A stretch of DNA of 6,307 bases from Dactylosporangium sp. AC04546 (GCF_022095675.1 NZ_JAHYSG010000227.1:1-6307), one strand, 5' to 3'; positions 1 to 6,231 are shown, counted from the first letter of the stretch. The notes: a model not told the origin generated them from the sequence alone. Program-made: numbers and translations.

Positions 1-83
1 ATCAATCAAGGGCTGCACCCTCGATCAGCCGGGGCCGATGCCGACCGACCCAAGGTTAAAGATCAAGTTAGGGCCCCGAGCGG
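1..83. other. Non-coding segment downstream of the DUF1501 gene
   Basis: No credible gene was found in this short stretch at the left edge. It is the 3' flank of the leftward operon. Read on the minus strand, a GGCTG/CAGCC pair (plus positions 26-30 and 11-15) could form a 5-bp stem with a 10-base loop, followed by CTTGATTGAT. That is at best a weak terminator, with no true U-tract. Positions 52-71 are more A/T-rich than the surroundings and could belong to a promoter of a gene outside the window, but no -35/-10 pair is convincing. Confidence 0.4.
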
Positions 84-1310
84 CTACAGGAAGCCGCCCA
101 GGGGCTTGGTGTAGTTCAGGATCTGGCCCGGGTCGGCGTCCAGGACGTCGCGGAGGACGGTGGCATATACCGAGCGGAAGTCGGTGGTGAACTTCAGGTC
201 GCCGTTGTCCAGGTCGGCGAGGCTGGGTTGCTCGCCGTACAGGCCGCCCTTCACCGGGGCGCCCAGGACGAACATGTTGGACGCCGTGCCGTGGTCCGTC
301 CCGTCGGAGCCGTTGGCGGCCACCCGGCGGCCGAACTCCGAGTAGACCACGACCACCACCCGGCGCCCGGCCTCCGTCCTGGCCATGCGTTCGGCAAACG
401 TGGTCAGGGCGCTGTCCAGGCGCTTGAGCAGGGCCTCCTGGGAGTTTCGCTCGTCGGCGTGCAGGTCGAAGCCGCCCAGCGAGACCGAGAACACCCGCGT
501 GGCCACGCCGGCCTCCACGCACCTGGCCACCAGGGCCAGCTGTTCGGGGAGGTCGGCACGGCCGCCGGTGCCGGTGCCGGCCGACGTCGGGGACTGCTCG
601 TCGTCCGGCTCGGCGGCGGCGCTCTGGATCAGGGTGTCGACGGCGACCAGGTCCGCGAAGGCCCGGGCGGCGCGGGCCTGCAGCGGGGGCTCGCCCGGAG
701 AGGACTGGCCGAGGGAGGTCAGGGTCGACATCGAGATGCCGTTGGGCAGCGCCAGGCCGGTCACCGGGATGGCGGCACCGGCGGTGGTGGCACCGGCGAG
801 CAGCGGAGGGAGGACTGGTTCGAACGAGACCGCGTGGCGGGGGTCGCCGCCGACCGAGTCCAGCCAGCGGCCCAGCCAGCCCGTGTTGCCGGGGCGGTCG
901 GGCTGCGCGGTCTGCCAGATGTCCATCGAGCGGAAGTGGCTGTGGTCGGGCTTCGGATAGCCGACGCCGCGGACGACGGCCAGCCTGCCGGCGTCGTACA
1001 TGCGCTTGAGGCCGGCGAGGGCCGGGTTCAGGCCCAGCTCGTCGTTCAGGCGCAGGACCTCCTCCGGGGCGTAGGCCAGCTCCTGGCGGGCGTCGCGGTA
1101 GCCGGGGGCGGCGAACGGGATCACGTTGGCCAGGCCGTCGTTGCCGCCGTAGAGCGTGACCAGGACCAGGGTGCGGGCATCACCCGGGCGGTCGTCCCAG
1201 GCCGCCGTCTCGAAGAGGTCGCGCAGCGTCCAGGCGGTGCCGGCGGCCAGGGCGGCGGCGCCGGTCACGCCGCTCGCGATGAGGAACCGGCGTCGCGTCA
1301 CGGTGTCCAC
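84..1310 (-). CDS. DUF1501 family protein with twin-arginine signal
   Basis: A 408-residue DUF1501 protein, a family with an alkaline phosphatase/sulfatase-like fold and mostly unknown substrate. I chose the GTG start at 1310 because a perfect GGAGG lies 8 bases upstream (1319-1323). The in-frame ATG at 1323-1325 lies over that GGAGG and has no ribosome site of its own. The protein then opens with a Tat signal: T5-R-R-R-F-L10 followed by an Ala/Gly-rich hydrophobic stretch to about residue 26. Family motifs in order are GGNDG (55-59), HSHF (123-126), GGFDLH (279-284), EFGRRV (325-330) and GTDHG (337-341). The Asp and His residues in these are the likely metal ligands. Residues about 231-256 form an Ala/Gly/Thr/Asp-rich linker. 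The product is expected outside the cytoplasmic membrane. It is the last gene of the leftward cluster, 102 bases behind the DUF1800 gene, its usual genomic partner. Substrate and exact role are unknown. Confidence 0.93.
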   Translation of the reverse strand: MDTVTRRRFLIASGVTGAAALAAGTAWTLRDLFETAAWDDRPGDARTLVLVTLYGGNDGLANVIPFAAPGYRDARQELAYAPEEVLRLNDELGLNPALAGLKRMYDAGRLAVVRGVGYPKPDHSHFRSMDIWQTAQPDRPGNTGWLGRWLDSVGGDPRHAVSFEPVLPPLLAGATTAGAAIPVTGLALPNGISMSTLTSLGQSSPGEPPLQARAARAFADLVAVDTLIQSAAAEPDDEQSPTSAGTGTGGRADLPEQLALVARCVEAGVATRVFSVSLGGFDLHADERNSQEALLKRLDSALTTFAERMARTEAGRRVVVVVYSEFGRRVAANGSDGTDHGTASNMFVLGAPVKGGLYGEQPSLADLDNGDLKFTTDFRSVYATVLRDVLDADPGQILNYTKPLGGFL

Positions 1311-1412
1311 GGGGAGGACCTCCATCGACAGATCACGTACTCGGAACGGAAAACAGCTCGCGAAGGGGCCGGGCCCCAAGCACGGGGCTGGAAGGGCAGG
1401 GCGCCGGGCCAA
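1311..1412 (-). other. DUF1800-DUF1501 intergenic spacer with short hairpins
   Basis: This 102-base gap is unusually long for two genes that look like an operon. It contains two overlapping 5-bp inverted repeats: GCCCC/GGGGC at 1373-1388 with a 6-base loop, and GGGGC/GCCCC at 1365-1377 with a 3-base loop. They share the bases at 1373-1377, so only one can form at a time. Neither is followed by a T-tract, so a classical terminator is not supported. An RNA processing site, a partial attenuator or a simple spacer are all possible. Confidence 0.35.
1319..1323 (-). promoter_or_regulatory. Ribosome binding site fixing the DUF1501 start
   Basis: On the minus strand GGAGG stands 8 bases before the GTG at 1310. 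It supports that GTG over the upstream in-frame ATG (1323-1325) and over a TTG at 1410-1412 that would add 34 residues ahead of the Tat signal. GGAGG is followed after one T by its own complement CCTCC. This could partly hide the site, although a one-base loop cannot form a full hairpin. Confidence 0.75.
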
Positions 1413-2648
1413 TCAGCAGATCGCGTACTCGGGGCTGGCCAGGCCCAGGGCCAGCAGCTTGCGCGGATCGCCCGCCACAGCGGACAGGGCGGTCGCGGTG
1501 CGGTCGGTGAAGCGGTCGACCACCAGGAGGCGGGCCAACGCCGCTGCGCGCTGGGCCTGGGGCACCGACTTCAGGCGGTCGAGCACGGCCGAGGAGGCCT
1601 TCGCGGCCAGCGACTGAGCGACCTTGAGCCGGGCCTGGGTGGCCGACGTGGTCAGCCAGGCCGCGCCCGACGGCCAGCCGCCGACGCTCGGCGGGCGCAG
1701 CGGGACCTGCCCCAGCTGGTTGAGGAAGTTCAGGTGCTGCTCGACGGGGCGGATGCCGAGTTGGCGCAGCGCGCCGACCAGCCACTCGACCGGCTGTTTG
1801 ACCAGCTCGGTGTGGCCGTCGGCGAGCAGCAGCGTGCGCAGCATCGCGCCCGTGGTGGTCGCGGTTCGCGCCGCGTCCAATGTGGCCGGCGGGATGTCGC
1901 CTTCGCCGCAGTACCGCAGCCAGAGCCGCCTGGCGATGAACGCAGGGCACTCGGCCCGGCTCAGCAGGAGCGACGCGAAGCCGTCGGCGTCATAGTTCGA
2001 CGTCGAGCCCAGGATGGTCTTCGGCTTGTCGTCGTGGCGCTTCTGGTTGAGCGTGGCCGTCCCGCGGGGCTGGTCGACCACCCAGCCGGTCAGGGCGCGG
2101 GCACCCTCCCGCACATCCCGCTCGGTGTAGTTGCCGACACCGAGCGTGAACAGCTCCATCAGCTCGCGGGCGAGGTTCTCGTTCGGGGCCTTGACCGTGT
2201 TCTTCTGCCCGTCGAGCCAGAGGATCAGGGCGGGGTCGCGGATCATCGCGCGGACCTGGGTGCCGAAGTCGCCGAGTGCGGTGCGGAAGAGCGTCTGCTG
2301 CTGGCCGAGCATCAGCGGGCCCGACTTGACCTTGTCGGCGGAGGTGGCCCAGTGCCCGTGCCAGAAGAACGTCAGCTTCTCGTGCAGCTGGTGCTCGGCC
2401 TGGGTCATGCGGTCGAGCCACCACAGCGCGACGGTGCGGATCTGCTTGGCCCGGTCGCTGCGCTCGTTCGTGACCGGGCCAAGCTTGGGCAGCGGCGTGC
2501 GGGCCGCCCCGGCGTCGTCGCGCGACGGCACGAGCAAGGCGTCGACGATGGCCGACGGCTCGGTCGACGCCAGCGCGTCGACCTCGTCCGCGGTCGGCCC
2601 GAACGTCGCGCGACGCAGCAGGTGGGCAACCCTCTCCCGATCGGCCAT
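1413..2648 (-). CDS. DUF1800 family protein
   Basis: A 411-residue DUF1800 protein, a family of unknown biochemical function that is very often encoded beside DUF1501. The N-terminus has the family signature HLLRRATFGPT (9-19). Other recognisable blocks are KLTFFWHGHW (91-100), the ELMELFTLG helix (162-170) followed by an Arg/Glu-rich helix to ALTGW (185-189), and the ending LASPEYAIC. Length and block order are those of the compact actinobacterial form. The family core begins within about eight residues of the ATG, so there is no room for a signal peptide, and no membrane segment is visible. The protein therefore stays in the cytoplasm or leaves with a partner, such as the Tat-targeted DUF1501 product. 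The ATG at 2648 has no well-placed Shine-Dalgarno: GAGG sits only one base away. This fits leaderless translation. It lies 46 bases behind the isomerase gene. Confidence 0.93.
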   Translation of the reverse strand: MADRERVAHLLRRATFGPTADEVDALASTEPSAIVDALLVPSRDDAGAARTPLPKLGPVTNERSDRAKQIRTVALWWLDRMTQAEHQLHEKLTFFWHGHWATSADKVKSGPLMLGQQQTLFRTALGDFGTQVRAMIRDPALILWLDGQKNTVKAPNENLARELMELFTLGVGNYTERDVREGARALTGWVVDQPRGTATLNQKRHDDKPKTILGSTSNYDADGFASLLLSRAECPAFIARRLWLRYCGEGDIPPATLDAARTATTTGAMLRTLLLADGHTELVKQPVEWLVGALRQLGIRPVEQHLNFLNQLGQVPLRPPSVGGWPSGAAWLTTSATQARLKVAQSLAAKASSAVLDRLKSVPQAQRAAALARLLVVDRFTDRTATALSAVAGDPRKLLALGLASPEYAIC

Positions 2649-2655
2649 GCCTCAG

Positions 2656-2687
2656 ACGGTAGGCCCGAAGTGTTCGAGGGTTGTAAA
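2656..2687 (-). promoter_or_regulatory. Candidate leaderless promoter for DUF1800-DUF1501
   Basis: On the minus strand TTTACA (2682-2687) is followed after 20 bases by TACCGT (2656-2661), which fits the actinobacterial TANNNT -10 pattern. TACCGT ends 7 bases before the DUF1800 ATG, the spacing that would put the transcription start at the A of the ATG. The gene's lack of a usable ribosome site agrees with a leaderless message. The 20-base spacer is longer than the usual 17-18, so the -35 assignment is weak. TTTACA lies within a small inverted repeat, GGGTT-GTA-AACCC (2678-2690). Confidence 0.4.
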
Positions 2688-2694
2688 CCCCTGT

Positions 2695-3486
2695 TCAGAC
2701 TCCCTTGAAGACCGGCTTCTGCTTGGCGACGAACGCGGCCGTGGCGTCGCGGTGGTCGGCGGTGTGGCCGCAGGTCGACTGGGCCTCCGCCTCGACCCGC
2801 AGCGCGTCGGCCAGCGAGCCCGAGCCGCCGGCGGCCAGCTCGCGCTTGATCTGCCCGTACGCGACAGTGGGGCCGGCGGCGAGGCGGGCGGCCAGGGCCT
2901 GGGCGGCCGGCAGCACCTCGTCGTCGGTCTCGGCCAGCCGGGTCAGCATGCCCAGCCCAAGAGCGGTCGGCGCGTCGACCGGCTCCGCGAGCAGCAGCAG
3001 CTCGGTCGCCTTGGCCTGGCCGACCAGCCGGGGCAGCGTCCACGAGATGCCGGTGTCGCCGGCCAGGCCGACGTTGGCGAACGCCATCAGGAACGAGGTC
3101 TTGGGGCCGCCGATGCGGAAGTCGGCAAGGAGGGCGAGCGAAGCGCCGGCCCCGGCGGCCACGCCGCGCACGGCGGCGACGACCGGCTTGGGCATGTTGC
3201 CGAGCGCGAGCGCGATCGGGTTGTAGTGCTCGGACACGGTCGACAGCGAGGCGCCGGTGCCGGCCTCCAGCGAGGCGACGTGCTCGCGCAGGTCCTGGCC
3301 CGCACAGAAGGCCTTCCCCGCGCCCGCGACGACCACTGCCCGTACCGCCGAATCCCCCGCGATCTCGCCCAGCGTGTCCCGGAGTGCGACCTTCAGCTCG
3401 TCGTTCAGCGCGTTGTAGGCGTCGGGGCGGTTGAGCGTCACCGTGGCGACGCCGTCGGCGCGCTCGACGAGCAGGGTGTCGGACAT
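2695..3486 (-). CDS. Enoyl-CoA hydratase/isomerase family protein, PaaG-like
   Basis: A complete 263-residue crotonase-fold protein acting on an acyl-CoA thioester in the cytoplasm. Start ATG 3484-3486 is preceded by AAGGGG (3494-3499) with 7 bases between. Crotonase motifs are FCAGQDL (60-66) and GVAAGAG (108-114), which build the CoA pocket and oxyanion hole. Aligned by eye to classical hydratases, the two catalytic glutamates are replaced by S116 and F136, so simple enoyl-CoA hydration is unlikely. Instead D144 in GLAGDTG, HYNP (87-90) and the MAF-x-x-x-GL context match PaaG, the isomerase that converts ring-1,2-epoxyphenylacetyl-CoA to the oxepin form in phenylacetate breakdown. Automatic annotation would probably say 'enoyl-CoA hydratase'; isomerase is better supported. 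It follows the PaaX-family regulator by 14 bases, but no other phenylacetate genes are in the window, so the real substrate could be another unsaturated or aromatic acyl-CoA. Confidence 0.9.
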   Translation of the reverse strand: MSDTLLVERADGVATVTLNRPDAYNALNDELKVALRDTLGEIAGDSAVRAVVVAGAGKAFCAGQDLREHVASLEAGTGASLSTVSEHYNPIALALGNMPKPVVAAVRGVAAGAGASLALLADFRIGGPKTSFLMAFANVGLAGDTGISWTLPRLVGQAKATELLLLAEPVDAPTALGLGMLTRLAETDDEVLPAAQALAARLAAGPTVAYGQIKRELAAGGSGSLADALRVEAEAQSTCGHTADHRDATAAFVAKQKPVFKGV

Positions 3487-3500
3487 GGCGGTACCCCTTC

Positions 3501-4295
3501 TCACGAACTCAGGCAATGGTCAACGTACCGGTCGGCGGCCGGGCGGAGGCGGACGGCATGGCGGTCGAAGAACGCGGCCGCCGTGGTGCCGGCCCACCCG
3601 GCCGGCAGGAGGTCGGGCGGGAGCTGCGGGTCGCGGAACAGGAACGCGCGCCATGCGTGGACGAGCGCGAACCGCACCGCGTAGGCCTGCTCGTCGGTGG
3701 CACCCGGCCCGATCCCGGTGACCAGCGGGGTGAGCCGCTCGACGAACTCGTCGTAGGCCGCCGCGATCGCCTTCAGGTCCCACGCCCGCTCGACCAGCCG
3801 CACCGCGCCGATCGTGCCGCCGGCGTGGGCGGCGCGGAACCGGTCGTACCGGACGCCGGCCTCGGCGAGCAGGGCGTCGACCCCCTCCCCCGGGCGCGGG
3901 GCGATCCAGGTCGAGCCGTCGATCGAGCCGTACCCCAGGAAGCCGAGATTCGCCACGAGTCTCGCCCGCGCGCCACGATGCTGCGGTGGTTCGAGCATGA
4001 TGAGATCGAAATGCCCGTCCCATCCTCCGTCGATCTTGCGGGTGCGGTAGATGCGGGCGCCGGCCGCGTCCAGGCGTCGTGCCGCCTTCGGGGTGATGCC
4101 GTAGCCGGGGCCGGTCGGCAAGCGTAGAGGGTGGAGCCAGCCCTGCCGGACCATCCGCGAGATCGCGGTGCGCACGGCGGGGGCGGCAATGCCGAGGGGA
4201 GCGAGCAGGCGCACGAGAGCCGCGACGGCGGCCCGCCCACCGCGCGGGCGCAGATGGTCGCCGTAGAGATCAAAGAGGGCCGACCGGGCCTGCAT
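3501..4295 (-). CDS. PaaX family transcriptional regulator
   Basis: A 264-residue protein of the PaaX repressor family; E. coli PaaX represses phenylacetate catabolism and is released by phenylacetyl-CoA. The N-terminal winged-helix region (about 1-70) contains LFDLYGDHLRPRGG (7-20) and the probable recognition helix and wing PAVRTAISRMVRQGWL (39-54). A central PaaX domain spans about 90-165, including GHFDLIML (94-101), and the C-terminal PaaX domain runs from about 170 to 260 with WRAFLFRDPQLP (215-226). The length is slightly below that of E. coli PaaX, with all three parts present. The ATG at 4295 lacks a clear ribosome site and may be leaderless or have a very short leader. A perfect inverted repeat begins 9 bases upstream and suggests autoregulation. 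The stop codon abuts the ribosome site of the isomerase gene, so its closest target is probably that gene. The effector is presumably an acyl-CoA, but its identity cannot be read from sequence. Confidence 0.93.
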   Translation of the reverse strand: MQARSALFDLYGDHLRPRGGRAAVAALVRLLAPLGIAAPAVRTAISRMVRQGWLHPLRLPTGPGYGITPKAARRLDAAGARIYRTRKIDGGWDGHFDLIMLEPPQHRGARARLVANLGFLGYGSIDGSTWIAPRPGEGVDALLAEAGVRYDRFRAAHAGGTIGAVRLVERAWDLKAIAAAYDEFVERLTPLVTGIGPGATDEQAYAVRFALVHAWRAFLFRDPQLPPDLLPAGWAGTTAAAFFDRHAVRLRPAADRYVDHCLSS

Positions 4296-4304
4296 GGCCG
4301 CTTA

Positions 4305-4346
4305 TTGTGACAGTTGACCGGCATTTCCCGCCACAAGTTGTCACAA
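4305..4346. promoter_or_regulatory. Perfect 8-bp inverted repeat, candidate PaaX-family operator
   Basis: TTGTGACA at 4305-4312 is matched exactly by its reverse complement TGTCACAA at 4339-4346, with arm centres 34 bp apart, close to three helical turns. The arm nearest paaX lies 9 bases from its start codon and would overlap a -10 region there. The distal arm contains TTGTCA on the plus strand, 5 of 6 matches to a -35 consensus, so rightward transcription might be affected too. It does not resemble the E. coli PaaX operator as I remember it. The autoregulatory role is inferred from position. Confidence 0.5.
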
Positions 4347-4516
4347 GGTTCGCGTCCCGGTTTGGGTCTTGGGGCCATCATCAGGGAAAATCATCGGTTG
4401 GTGCGTTCGTCACGGAGCCAACGGGTCTTGGTCGGGCCCCGTGAGCAGGCGCGCGGGCATGCGGGGACGGCTGTGCCACCTGGTGTCTGGGACATCAGGG
4501 AGCGAAGGGAGACAAC
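4347..4516. promoter_or_regulatory. Upstream region of the DUF3117-pepA genes
   Basis: About 170 bases without a gene between the inverted repeat and the DUF3117 start. It must carry the promoter for rightward transcription, but I cannot identify a convincing -35/-10 pair. The 9-base direct repeat GGGTCTTGG occurs at 4364-4372 and 4423-4431, 59 bp apart. A ribosome site AAGGGAG (4505-4511) sits 5 bases before the DUF3117 ATG. Confidence 0.45.
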
Positions 4517-4684
4517 ATGGCGGCCATGAAGCCGCGGACAGGCGACGGTCCGCTGGAGGTCACCAAGGAGGGCCGCGGCATCGTCATGCGCGTCCCGCTC
4601 GAGGGTGGTGGGCGGCTCGTGGTTGAGATGACCAAGGACGAGGCCAACGAACTGAGCGAGGCGCTGAAGACCGCCACCGGCTGA
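4517..4684 (+). CDS. DUF3117 family small protein
   Basis: A 55-residue protein, MAAMKPRTGDGPLEV at the N-terminus and ending in EALKTATG. It matches the DUF3117 family, widespread and highly conserved in Actinobacteria and of unknown function. Start and length are those usual for the family. The ATG is preceded by an excellent ribosome site, AAGGGAG, at 5 bases. The middle, GRGIVMRVPLEGGGRLVVEM (residues 19-38), reads as two beta strands joined by a Gly turn. The end (about 39-53) is a charged helix, so a compact beta-beta-alpha domain is likely. There is no signal peptide or membrane segment, so it is probably cytoplasmic. It is codirectional with the aminopeptidase gene, 77 bases upstream of it, with a strong hairpin between. 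No function can be assigned. Confidence 0.92.
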   Translation: MAAMKPRTGDGPLEVTKEGRGIVMRVPLEGGGRLVVEMTKDEANELSEALKTATG

Positions 4685-4706
4685 GGCCATCCACCGCAGG
4701 TTTGCC

Positions 4707-4730
4707 GGAGTGACCCGAGCAGGTCGCTCC
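4707..4730 (+). terminator. Hairpin between DUF3117 and leucyl aminopeptidase
   Basis: GGAGTGACC (4707-4715) pairs with GGTCGCTCC (4722-4730) across a 6-base CGAGCA loop, giving a 9-bp stem with one G-U wobble. It starts 22 bases after the DUF3117 stop and ends 31 bases before the aminopeptidase start. No T-tract follows (CTTCAGTGTG), so it may be a U-less actinobacterial terminator, a 3'-end stabiliser for the DUF3117 message, or an attenuator in the aminopeptidase leader. The structure is clear; the function is inferred. Confidence 0.6.
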
Positions 4731-4750
4731 CTTCAGTGTGCTCGTCGAAT

Positions 4751-4756
4751 GGGGGG
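4751..4756 (+). promoter_or_regulatory. Ribosome binding site fixing the aminopeptidase start
   Basis: A run of six G lies 5 bases before the GTG at 4762. It favours that start over an in-frame GTG at 4738 inside the post-hairpin spacer, which has no ribosome site of its own. The ATG at 4749 is out of frame. Confidence 0.65.
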
Positions 4757-4761
4757 TTAAC

Positions 4762-6231
4762 GTGCTGGACATCAGGTTCTCCACGGCCCGTAGCGCATCG
4801 GCTGCGGTCGCTGCGGTCGTGCCGTCCGGTGAGCCCTCCGCGGCGGTCGAGCTGCTCGGTGAGGCGACGCGCCTCCGGTTGAGCCCGGCCGACCTCGACG
4901 AGTGCGCGGCGTTCCTGGAGGACGTCGAGCACTCCGGGTCGGCCGGGTCGGTGCACAGCCTGCCCCGCCCGGGCCGCCAGCCGTCGCGGCTGCTCTTCGT
5001 CGGGATCGGCGACGGCACGGAGGCCGGCTGGCGCGCGGCGGGCGCGGCCCTGGCCAAGTCGGCCCGTTCCGAGCCGGCGTTGATCCTGGTGGTACCGCAC
5101 GATCTCCCGCCGGCAGGACTGCGCGGCCTGGCGGAGGGCCTCTGGCTGGCCTCGTACCGCTTCGAGCTGTCGACCGCCGACGAGTACGAGCTGAAGCGGG
5201 TCACGCTCGCGCTGGAGGCGACCCCCGAGCACGCCGAGGCGCTGGAGCGGGCCCGCGCGGTCGCCGAGTCGACCCGCCTGGCCCGGGACCTCACCAACAT
5301 GCCGGGCGACCGGAAGACCCCGGCCTGGTTCGCCAAGCGGATCGAGAAGGCCGCGACCGGCGTGCCGCAGCTCACGATCTCGGTCCGCGACGAGGCCGCG
5401 CTGACCGAGCAGGGTTTCAACGCGATCCTCGCGGTCGGCCGCGGCTCCACGCGCGGCCCGCGGCTGGTCGAGCTGTCGTGGCGCCCGCGCGGCGCCCGCC
5501 GGCACATCGTGCTGGTCGGCAAGGGCATCACGTTCGACACCGGCGGCATCTGCATCAAGCCGCTGGCCAACATGAAGCTGATGCGCAAGGACATGGGCGG
5601 CGCGGCCGCCGTGGTCGGCGCGACCCTGGCCGCGGCCGCGATGCGCCTGCCGGTGCGGATCACCGCCCTGGCGCCGCTGGCCGAGAACGCGATCGGCGCC
5701 GACGCGATGCGCCCCGGCGACGTGATCCGCCACTACGGCGGGATCACCAGCGAGGTGCTCAACACCGACGCCGAGGGCCGGCTGGTGCTCGGCGACGCGA
5801 TGGCCTACGCGGTGCGCCGGCTGCGCCCGGACGTGATCGTCGACCTGGCCACGCTGACCGGCGCGCAGGGTGTGGCACTCGGCAAGCGGACGGCCGCGAT
5901 GTACAGCCACAGCGACGCCCTGGCCGCCGAGCTCAGCGGCGCGGCCGAGGCGGCCGGCGAGTCGGTCTGGCGGATGCCGCTGAGCGACGACTACGCCGAG
6001 GCGCTCGACGGCGACCTGGCCGACCTGGTCAACTCGACGGACATCGGCGGCGGCTCGCTGCTGGCCGCGCTCTACCTGCGCGAGTTCACCGGCGGCCTGC
6101 GCGACAGCTGGGTCCACTTCGACATGTCCTCGCCGGCCTGGGCTGACTCGGCCGACGGCGAGCTGACCAAGGGCGCGACCGGCTGGGGCGTCCGCACGCT
6201 GACCCGCTGGCTGGAGACCACGGCCACGTAG
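4762..6231 (+). CDS. pepA: Leucyl aminopeptidase, M17 family
   Basis: A complete 489-residue cytosolic di-metal (Zn or Mn) aminopeptidase that removes N-terminal residues, preferably leucine, in peptide turnover; the family works as a hexamer. An N-terminal regulatory domain covers about 1-165 and the catalytic domain the rest. The signature NTDAEGRL is at 334-341. Matching E. coli PepA residues 270, 275, 282, 293, 352, 354 and 356, I find K254, D259, K266, D277, D336, E338 and R340. All are present with a constant offset of 16, so the metal site and catalytic Lys/Arg are intact. It starts at GTG 4762 behind a G-rich ribosome site and ends at TAG 6229-6231. Some PepA proteins also bind DNA (for example in Xer recombination), but nothing here indicates that role. 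It follows DUF3117 on the same strand and may share its transcript unless the intervening hairpin stops it. Confidence 0.96.
   Translation: MLDIRFSTARSASAAVAAVVPSGEPSAAVELLGEATRLRLSPADLDECAAFLEDVEHSGSAGSVHSLPRPGRQPSRLLFVGIGDGTEAGWRAAGAALAKSARSEPALILVVPHDLPPAGLRGLAEGLWLASYRFELSTADEYELKRVTLALEATPEHAEALERARAVAESTRLARDLTNMPGDRKTPAWFAKRIEKAATGVPQLTISVRDEAALTEQGFNAILAVGRGSTRGPRLVELSWRPRGARRHIVLVGKGITFDTGGICIKPLANMKLMRKDMGGAAAVVGATLAAAAMRLPVRITALAPLAENAIGADAMRPGDVIRHYGGITSEVLNTDAEGRLVLGDAMAYAVRRLRPDVIVDLATLTGAQGVALGKRTAAMYSHSDALAAELSGAAEAAGESVWRMPLSDDYAEALDGDLADLVNSTDIGGGSLLAALYLREFTGGLRDSWVHFDMSSPAWADSADGELTKGATGWGVRTLTRWLETTAT

Noticed and set aside
11..30. Intrinsic terminator for the leftward operon
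   Set aside because: Only a 5-bp stem with a 10-base loop and no real U-tract on the minus strand; too weak to list as a terminator.
1311..1412. Extension of DUF1501 to a TTG at 1412
   Set aside because: It would place 34 non-family residues before the Tat motif. A perfect GGAGG before the GTG at 1310 explains the start better.
228..2708. 826-codon open frame on the plus strand across the DUF1501 and DUF1800 genes
   Set aside because: It is antisense to two recognised families. Its translation is a low-complexity Arg/Gly/Ala/Val/Gln mix with no domain, as expected of a GC-rich shadow frame.
2131..3684. 517-codon plus-strand frame spanning the isomerase and parts of its neighbours
   Set aside because: It crosses three real minus-strand genes and their gaps, has biased composition and no recognisable domain.
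4305..4346. CRP-type site reading of TGTGA...TCACA
   Set aside because: The halves match CRP half-sites in letters, but they are 28 bases apart rather than 6, so a single CRP dimer would not fit.
4369..4626. Plus-strand frame overlapping the start of the DUF3117 gene
   Set aside because: The overlapping frame at 4517 gives a clear DUF3117 protein with a good ribosome site; this one shows no family features.
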